Assembly (NCBI RefSeq): GCF_000768705.1 | Contig: NZ_AVPJ01000003.1 | Coordinates: 287,310 to 351,309 of the forward strand | Origin: Knoellia sinensis KCTC 19936 | GTDB taxonomy: Bacteria; Actinomycetota; Actinomycetes; Actinomycetales; Dermatophilaceae | Length of the DNA: 64,000 nt | Direction: 5' to 3' | Part shown: positions 59,473 through 64,000 of the stretch, piece after piece | How the letters are laid out: the number at the start of each line of letters is the position of its first letter | Position numbering within the stretch: the stretch's first letter is position 1 | Translations under genes and position numbers: made by a program | The notes under the pieces: generated by a model | The model's input: the letters and a program-made list of their open reading frames with translations, nothing else | Told to the model about the DNA's origin: nothing | The model's database searches: none

Positions 59473-59985
59473 TCAGCGCGTTTTGGCCACCTGCGCGACG
59501 AACGCCGACGAGCGCTCCGTGAGGCCCTCGATGCGGCGCATGATGAACAGCTCCCGGTCGTCGGGGTCCTTGGAGCCGAGTTCGGAGAAGGTCGGCTTGC
59601 GGCGAACGTTCTGCGAGCACACGTAGTCGGTGCAGATCAGCGTCCCGATCGTGTCGCCCTTGCGACCCGCGGCACCGCCCCGCTTCGCCACCTGCATCGT
59701 GACGTCCTCGGTCTCGAGCGGGTCCTCGCACCAGGCGCAGATCGCCCGTCGCCGCCGCCCGGCCAGGGCAGTCGACGGTGGCGCGGCACGCAGGATGACG
59801 CCGCGAGGGACGCCGTCGACCTCGACGACGACGTAGCCGAGCGGTCGTTTCGAGTCCCGCCAGCCGAGGTACTCCCTCTGCTCCCAGTCGATGCTGGCCA
59901 GGTCGGGGAGGCTCGCCTGCGCCACCTCGCGCTTGGACGCGTTGACGAAGCTGTTGCGGATGTCGCTGTCGGTCAGGGGCTTCAC
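59473..59985 (-). CDS. FBP (treble-clef zinc finger) domain protein, FusB-like
   Basis: About 170 residues from GTG 59985. KPLTDSDIRNSFVNASKREV is the helical N-terminal part; the C-terminal treble clef has CAWCEDPLETEDVTM and ICTDYVCSQNVRRKPTFSEL, four Cys for zinc. The fold is shared with elongation-factor-G binding proteins of the FusB group that rescue stalled ribosomes. ATG 60039 would add 18 residues that family members lack and would leave only 11 bp to the divergent gene. Confidence 0.75.
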   Translation of the reverse strand: MKPLTDSDIRNSFVNASKREVAQASLPDLASIDWEQREYLGWRDSKRPLGYVVVEVDGVPRGVILRAAPPSTALAGRRRRAICAWCEDPLETEDVTMQVAKRGGAAGRKGDTIGTLICTDYVCSQNVRRKPTFSELGSKDPDDRELFIMRRIEGLTERSSAFVAQVAKTR

Positions 59986-60050
59986 GTGGATCGAGTGTGC
60001 CTGCCTGCCCACCCACAAAGCGAATGACTTTGCTGTCATAGGTTGCGGGA

Positions 60051-61001
60051 GTGATCCCTCGACCGTGGCAGGACGCGTGGCGGGACGCGCTCTATGGACC
60101 GGACGGCTTCTATCGCCGCGCGGAGGGGCCCGCCGGGCATTTCACCACCTCCGCCCACGGCCCGTTGGGAGCCGTCCTCGCCGAGGTCGTCGGGCGTCTT
60201 GCCGACGAAGTCGACGTATGCCGTGTCGTCGACTTCGCGTCCGGGCGCGGGGAGTTGTTGCGTCACCTTCACGAGCAGCGCCCCGATCTGGAACTCCTCG
60301 GCGTGGACGTCGTCGAGCGCCCCGGCGACCTCCCGGAGGCCATCGACTGGCTGCGCTCCCCCGGTGGCCCGAGCCTCCCTGACGAACTGCGCGACCTCGA
60401 CGCCGTCGTCCTCGCCCACGAGTGGCTTGACGTCGTGCCGTGCACCATCGCCGAGGTCGACCCCCTCGGCACGCTGCGCGAAGTCCTGGTCGACGACACC
60501 GGCGCCGAGTCGCCGGGCAGGGAACTCACCGGCGACGAGCGCGCGTGGGCCGACCAGTGGTGGCCAACGGTCGCTCCCGGGGAGCGTGTCGAGATCGGCC
60601 TCAGCCGCGACGACGCGTGGCGAGATCTCCTGTCGCGCAACGCTTCTGGCCTGACCATCGCCGTGGACTATGGCCACGCGAAGGCGAACCGACCCACGCG
60701 AGGCACGCTCACGGCATACCAACAGGGCACGGTGACCGAAGCGATCCCGGACGGACAGCGGGACCTCACCGCGCACGTCGCCACCGACTCGCTCGGCGCG
60801 GATGAGGTGATCACCCAGCGCGATCTCTTCCACCGGCTGGGCCTGACCGCCGCAATGCCGGATCGCGCGACCGCCTCCCACGACCCCCTGGGCTACGTGC
60901 AGGCGCTCGCTCGCGCCTCAACGATCGCCGCCCTCACCGACCCGCATGGACTCGGCGGGTTCCACTGGGCGACGACGCGGCATACTCGGGGCCATGCCTG
61001 A
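60051..61001 (+). CDS. SAM-dependent methyltransferase, MidA/NDUFAF7 family
   Basis: About 316 residues. [20 protein letters not shown] and the segment after it resemble the family's G-x-Y-Y-x4-P-x-G-x-x-G-D-F start; [20 protein letters not shown] is the SAM-binding loop; [17 protein letters not shown] [20 protein letters not shown] is the hallmark N/H-E-x-x-D motif. NDUFAF7 dimethylates an arginine of the complex I NuoD homologue NDUFS2. The overlap of 8 bp with the nuoD gene just downstream is a strong hint of the same function. Confidence 0.85.
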   Translation: MIPRPWQDAWRDALYGPDGFYRRAEGPAGHFTTSAHGPLGAVLAEVVGRLADEVDVCRVVDFASGRGELLRHLHEQRPDLELLGVDVVERPGDLPEAIDWLRSPGGPSLPDELRDLDAVVLAHEWLDVVPCTIAEVDPLGTLREVLVDDTGAESPGRELTGDERAWADQWWPTVAPGERVEIGLSRDDAWRDLLSRNASGLTIAVDYGHAKANRPTRGTLTAYQQGTVTEAIPDGQRDLTAHVATDSLGADEVITQRDLFHRLGLTAAMPDRATASHDPLGYVQALARASTIAALTDPHGLGGFHWATTRHTRGHA

Positions 61002-62172
61002 GCCGACGGTCACACCGCAGCAGACCACCACGGTCGCCGTGGGTGCCGGTGGGCTCGCGACCGCCGACATGGTCCTCAACATCGGGCCGCAGCACCCGGC
61101 GACACACGGCGTCCTGCGCCTGCGCCTCACCCTCGACGGCGAGCGCATCGTGCACGCCGAGCCGATCATCGGCTACATGCATCGCGGCGCGGAGAAGCTC
61201 TTCGAGGTCCGCGACTACCGCCAGATCATCGTCCTCGCGAACCGCCACGACTGGCTGAGCGCGTTCGGCAACGAGCTCGGTGTCGTCCTCGCCGTGGAGG
61301 AGATGCTCGGCATGGAGGTGCCGGAGCGCGCGACGTGGCTGCGGACGATGCTGGCCGAGCTCAACCGGGTCCTGTCGCACCTGATGTTCCTCGGGTCCTA
61401 TCCGCTCGAACTCGGCGCGATCACACCGGTCTTCTACGCGTTCCGCGAGCGCGAGGAACTCCAGGCGGTCATGGAGGAGGCGTCCGGGGGTCGGATGCAC
61501 TACATGTTCAACCGCGTCGGCGGCCTCAAGGAGGACGTTCCCGCAGGCTGGCTGGGGCGCGTCGACCACGCCGTCCAGGCCGTGCGCGGGCGCCTCCCGG
61601 ACCTCGAGTCGATGATCGTCGGCAACGAGATCCTCAACGCGCGCACCCGCGGGGTGGGTGTCCTCGACACGGCGACCGCTGCGGCCTACGGCGTCTCAGG
61701 TCCGATCGCGCGCGCCTCGGGACTCGACGTGGACCTCAGGCGTGACGCGCCCTATCTCGCGTATGCCGGCCTGTTCGGTCCCGATGGACCCGGCCGGGTC
61801 GTGACCCGCACCGAGGGCGACTGCCTCGCCCGCCTCGAGGTGCTCCTGGAGCAGGTGCATGTCAGCCTCGACCTCGTCGAGCACTGCCTGTCCGTGCTGG
61901 CGACCCTCGAGGCCGGCCCGGTGAACCAACGGCTCCCCAAGGTGCTCAAGGTCCCCGAGGGCGAGACCTATGTCGCGACCGAGAACCCGCTCGGCTTCAA
62001 CGGCTACTTCCTCGTGTCCCGCGGTGACAAGACGCCGTGGCGCCTCAAGCTGCGCTCGGCGTCGTTCAACAACGTGCAGGTGTTGACCGAACTGCTGCCC
62101 GGGACACTGGTTTCCGACATGGTGGCCATCCTGGGTTCGACGTTCTTCGTCGTCGGCGACGTCGACAAGTAG
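60994..62172 (+). CDS. nuoD: NADH-quinone oxidoreductase subunit D-like protein, orphan
   Basis: About 392 residues. [79 protein letters not shown] and [18 protein letters not shown] are conserved NuoD motifs, including the quinone-site His and the H-R-G-x-E-K-L stretch. ATG 60994 overlaps the methyltransferase gene by 8 bp. The other thirteen nuo genes are absent here, so it may be a second copy or a displaced subunit. Confidence 0.9.
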   Translation: MPEPTVTPQQTTTVAVGAGGLATADMVLNIGPQHPATHGVLRLRLTLDGERIVHAEPIIGYMHRGAEKLFEVRDYRQIIVLANRHDWLSAFGNELGVVLAVEEMLGMEVPERATWLRTMLAELNRVLSHLMFLGSYPLELGAITPVFYAFREREELQAVMEEASGGRMHYMFNRVGGLKEDVPAGWLGRVDHAVQAVRGRLPDLESMIVGNEILNARTRGVGVLDTATAAAYGVSGPIARASGLDVDLRRDAPYLAYAGLFGPDGPGRVVTRTEGDCLARLEVLLEQVHVSLDLVEHCLSVLATLEAGPVNQRLPKVLKVPEGETYVATENPLGFNGYFLVSRGDKTPWRLKLRSASFNNVQVLTELLPGTLVSDMVAILGSTFFVVGDVDK

Positions 62173-62294
62173 GCCAGCCAGAACTCCTGCCTGAGCCGCG
62201 CAACCTTTCCGGTTGATGCCTCGTAGTGATGGATGAGCGCGCGACGGAGCGCGCACCCATTCGCACTTTGGTGCATCACCCAGGGGAGAACACG

Positions 62295-63068
62295 ATGACT
62301 CGCACGGCACGCACCACCGCCCTCTTCGCCGCCTTCGGCCTCACCGCGGTCGCCCTCGGGGGAACGGCCGCCACTCCGGCTCAGGCCGCGTCGGGAAGTG
62401 TCGGCTACACCTGCTCGATCACCTCCTTCCACGGCGAGAACGTCGGCCAGAGTGAGGGCTACGCGATGAGCGCGCGGTTCGACTCCGCCATCGAGGACGG
62501 GGTGAAGGTTCCGGTCGGCACCTCCGTGCGACTCAGCCAGGTCCCCAGCCAGTTCGTCCTGTCGGCACCGTTGGTCAAGGCCATGCGCGACCGGGGCGTC
62601 GCCGAGGGCATGACCGACGCAAGGATGGACAGCTACTTCATGCAGGGTTTGGAGAAGGCCCCGATCACCTACACGGAGATGGCCTTCGACTTCAGGGGCG
62701 GGGCAGCCACGGTTCTGGGACCTGGCAAGGCCGCGGCCTACGCGGTCAGGACGGTCGGCCCTCACACGCTTGCCGCCGGCAAGATCCACATGGACCTGTC
62801 GCACCGCGACGGCTTCGCCCTGGGGACGATCACGTGCCAGCTGGCCGAGGGGCAGGAGCCGGCGATCGACGCGGTCTTCGGAGTCAAGGCGGCCGGTGCC
62901 GCCACGCCAGCGCCGACGACCGCACCCTCGCGCCCATCCGTCGTCCAGACCGATGCCGGTCACCTTCCCGACGACTCCGGTATGCCGGTGAGTCCGGGAG
63001 TCGGCGCACTCGCCTTCGCGGCAGCCCTGGTGGGGGCGACGCTCGGACGTGGGCTGCTTGGCCGGTGA
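62295..63068 (+). CDS. Secreted protein with signal peptide and C-terminal anchor, paralogue of the next gene
   Basis: About 257 residues. A signal peptide (ALFAAFGLTAVALGGTAATP, cleavage near AQAA) is followed by an extracytoplasmic domain with two Cys (VGYTCSITS and GTITCQLAEG) that probably form a disulfide. It shares FDSAIEDGVKVPVG and the C-terminal Cys block with the protein at 63170. A Pro/Thr linker (ATPAPTTAPSRPSVVQTDA) leads to a hydrophobic helix ending in Arg. AGGGGAG at 62282 supports the start. Confidence 0.75.
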   Translation: MTRTARTTALFAAFGLTAVALGGTAATPAQAASGSVGYTCSITSFHGENVGQSEGYAMSARFDSAIEDGVKVPVGTSVRLSQVPSQFVLSAPLVKAMRDRGVAEGMTDARMDSYFMQGLEKAPITYTEMAFDFRGGAATVLGPGKAAAYAVRTVGPHTLAAGKIHMDLSHRDGFALGTITCQLAEGQEPAIDAVFGVKAAGAATPAPTTAPSRPSVVQTDAGHLPDDSGMPVSPGVGALAFAAALVGATLGRGLLGR

Positions 63069-63110
63069 CCGATGTGTCCTGCATCATTCGATCCCGGAAA
63101 ACCCTTCCCC

Positions 63111-63134
63111 TTACTACTCATCGGTAGCTAGGGT
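63111..63134 (+). promoter_or_regulatory. AT-rich element before the second secreted protein
   Basis: TTACTACTCATCGGTAGCTA followed by GGGT lies 36 to 60 bases before ATG 63170 and stands out from its surroundings. CTAC and GTAG (63114-63117, 63124-63127) flank a six-base centre, as in small TetR-type sites, and TAGCTA or TAGGGT could serve as a -10. The assignment is tentative. Confidence 0.3.
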
Positions 63135-63169
63135 GAACGCAACCCACCCACTTCTTGGAAAGTTGACCC

Positions 63170-63958
63170 ATGTCTGTCATGACGTTCAGCCGTGTCGGTG
63201 TTGCCGCGGCCGCCATGTCCGGTCTTGCCCTCCTGGCTGCTGCCCCGGCCCACGCCGAGACCGGCACCCTGTCCTACGTGTGCGACTACGTCGGCATCAA
63301 GATCCCGATCACCGCCTCGTTCGACAGCGCGATCGAGGACGGCGCGACCCTTCCCACGGGTGACGTCGACGTCAACCCCCTCACGGGCAAGGTCAACATC
63401 GCAGAGGCGCAGGTGGGTCTCATCAAGTTCCTCGGCGCGACGTCGATCGCGGGCACGGGCGTCCTCGACTCGGGTGTGGCCGAGACGGGCCAGCCCGTTC
63501 CCGTGGACTTCTCCTTCCCTGCCACCACCGTTCCCGCCTCGGGCGGCATGACCATCCCGGTCACCGGCAGCGCCGAGGACGCCATCGACGCTTCCGAAGA
63601 GGGCGCCTACGGCTTCTTCGCCGGCGACGCCGACCTGGAGCTGACCACCAACTCCGGCCAGAAGCTCGCGCTCTCGTGCACGCTCGCCGAGGACACCACC
63701 GAGGAAGCCGCTCTCATCGACGGGTTCGATGCCGAGAAGCCGAAGCCGAGCCCCACGCCGACCCCGACGACCTCCACGCCTGCGCCGACCACGCCGGCCC
63801 CGACCACGTCGCCCAGCCCGGTCCGCCCTGAGATCGTCCAGACCGACGCGGCGCAGCCCACTTCGCCCACCTGGCTCCCGTTCGCGGGGCTCGGTGCCGG
63901 CGCCGTCCTCCTGGGTGGTGGCCTCGTGGTCACCCGTCGCAGTGCAGCGCGCCACTGA
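63170..63958 (+). CDS. Secreted wall- or membrane-anchored protein with Thr/Pro linker
   Basis: About 262 residues. The signal peptide VGVAAAAMSGLALLAAAPAH ends near HAE; mature sequence begins GTLSYVCDYVGIKIPITASF and has a second Cys in LALSCTLAED. FDSAIEDGATLPTG is shared with the preceding gene. The tail has a PTPTPTTSTPAPTTPAPTT linker, then TWLPFAGLGAGAVLLGGGLV and TRRSAARH, the layout of a sortase or membrane anchor with LPFAG in place of LPxTG. The function is unknown. Confidence 0.75.
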   Translation: MSVMTFSRVGVAAAAMSGLALLAAAPAHAETGTLSYVCDYVGIKIPITASFDSAIEDGATLPTGDVDVNPLTGKVNIAEAQVGLIKFLGATSIAGTGVLDSGVAETGQPVPVDFSFPATTVPASGGMTIPVTGSAEDAIDASEEGAYGFFAGDADLELTTNSGQKLALSCTLAEDTTEEAALIDGFDAEKPKPSPTPTPTTSTPAPTTPAPTTSPSPVRPEIVQTDAAQPTSPTWLPFAGLGAGAVLLGGGLVVTRRSAARH

Positions 63959-64000
63959 TCCTCGGCGTCTGATCGCGGCCGCGGTGGCCATGGTCGCCGC
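63942..64000 (+). CDS. Start of an exported protein, cut by the window edge
   Basis: A GTG at 63942, overlapping the previous gene by 17 bp, opens MQRATDPRRLIAAAVAMVAA, an Arg-containing n-region followed by an Ala/Val-rich hydrophobic core as in a signal peptide. Only 19 codons are visible, so the call is tentative. Confidence 0.4.
   Translation, partial: MQRATDPRRLIAAAVAMVA

Noticed and set aside
63069..63169. Riboswitch before the second secreted protein
   Set aside because: The gap is short and shows only a small CTAC/GTAG symmetry, better explained as a promoter or operator.

Overview
The window is high-G+C chromosomal DNA with very strong G/C preference at third codon positions, dense 4-bp ATGA/GTGA gene overlaps, a mycothione reductase, a complete-looking classical menaquinone branch and a fused uroporphyrinogen methyltransferase/synthase. 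This points to an actinobacterium; gene order and content suggest the Intrasporangiaceae/Dermatophilaceae area, but that is inference. I saw no tRNA, rRNA or CRISPR array.

Layout. 0-25.5 kb is a menaquinone neighbourhood: menD and a MenJ-like reductase (0.7-3.8 kb), menC between two VOC-fold genes (9.2-11.3 kb), menB (13.4-14.3 kb), menE and menA (23.2-25.5 kb). It is interrupted by accessory material: an ESX-like small protein with a lipase, a vapBC pair whose last codons overlap the menB start, a frameshifted DUF3024 gene, a membrane zinc-ribbon-like protein, radC, and a type I restriction-modification operon (15.4-22.6 kb) with an AbiEi/AbiEii module inserted between hsdR and hsdM. 25.6-39.1 kb is a respiratory-cofactor block: cytochrome c maturation (resA, ccdA, resB, ccsB), heme synthesis (hemL, hemB, hemD, hemC, hemA) and the redox repressor rex, with a clear Rex operator over its own promoter. 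MarR/yceI lie in the middle. 39.4-53 kb carries housekeeping genes: glutaredoxin-like protein, lysophospholipid acyltransferase with a long basic tail, epimerase, bS22, small HTH protein, AcuC-type deacetylase, TrkA-N protein, single M16 peptidase, two GNATs, proC, proline dehydrogenase, ABC exporter, sugar isomerase and Ppx/GppA. 53-62.2 kb holds the pantothenate/NAD cluster (DUF2520 protein, panC, panD, nadB, nadC), an FBP-domain protein, and a MidA/NDUFAF7-type methyltransferase overlapping an orphan nuoD. Two paralogous secreted proteins and the start of a third exported product end the window.

How the genes fit together. Most loci serve membrane redox metabolism (menaquinone, c-type cytochromes, heme, NAD, complex I subunit D), with Rex as the NADH sensor. 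The less ordinary layer is repeat biology. A short oligomer, GTATGCC (full form GTATGCCGTCCGC), occurs about fifty times in both orientations and is kept even at the cost of rare codons. Long perfect hairpins sit between genes, and one is translated inside menD. A 45-bp minisatellite is translated as eight 15-residue repeats at the N terminus of NadC, and a related unit lies just beyond the nadC stop.

All counts were made by eye and functions come from motif recognition, not database searches.
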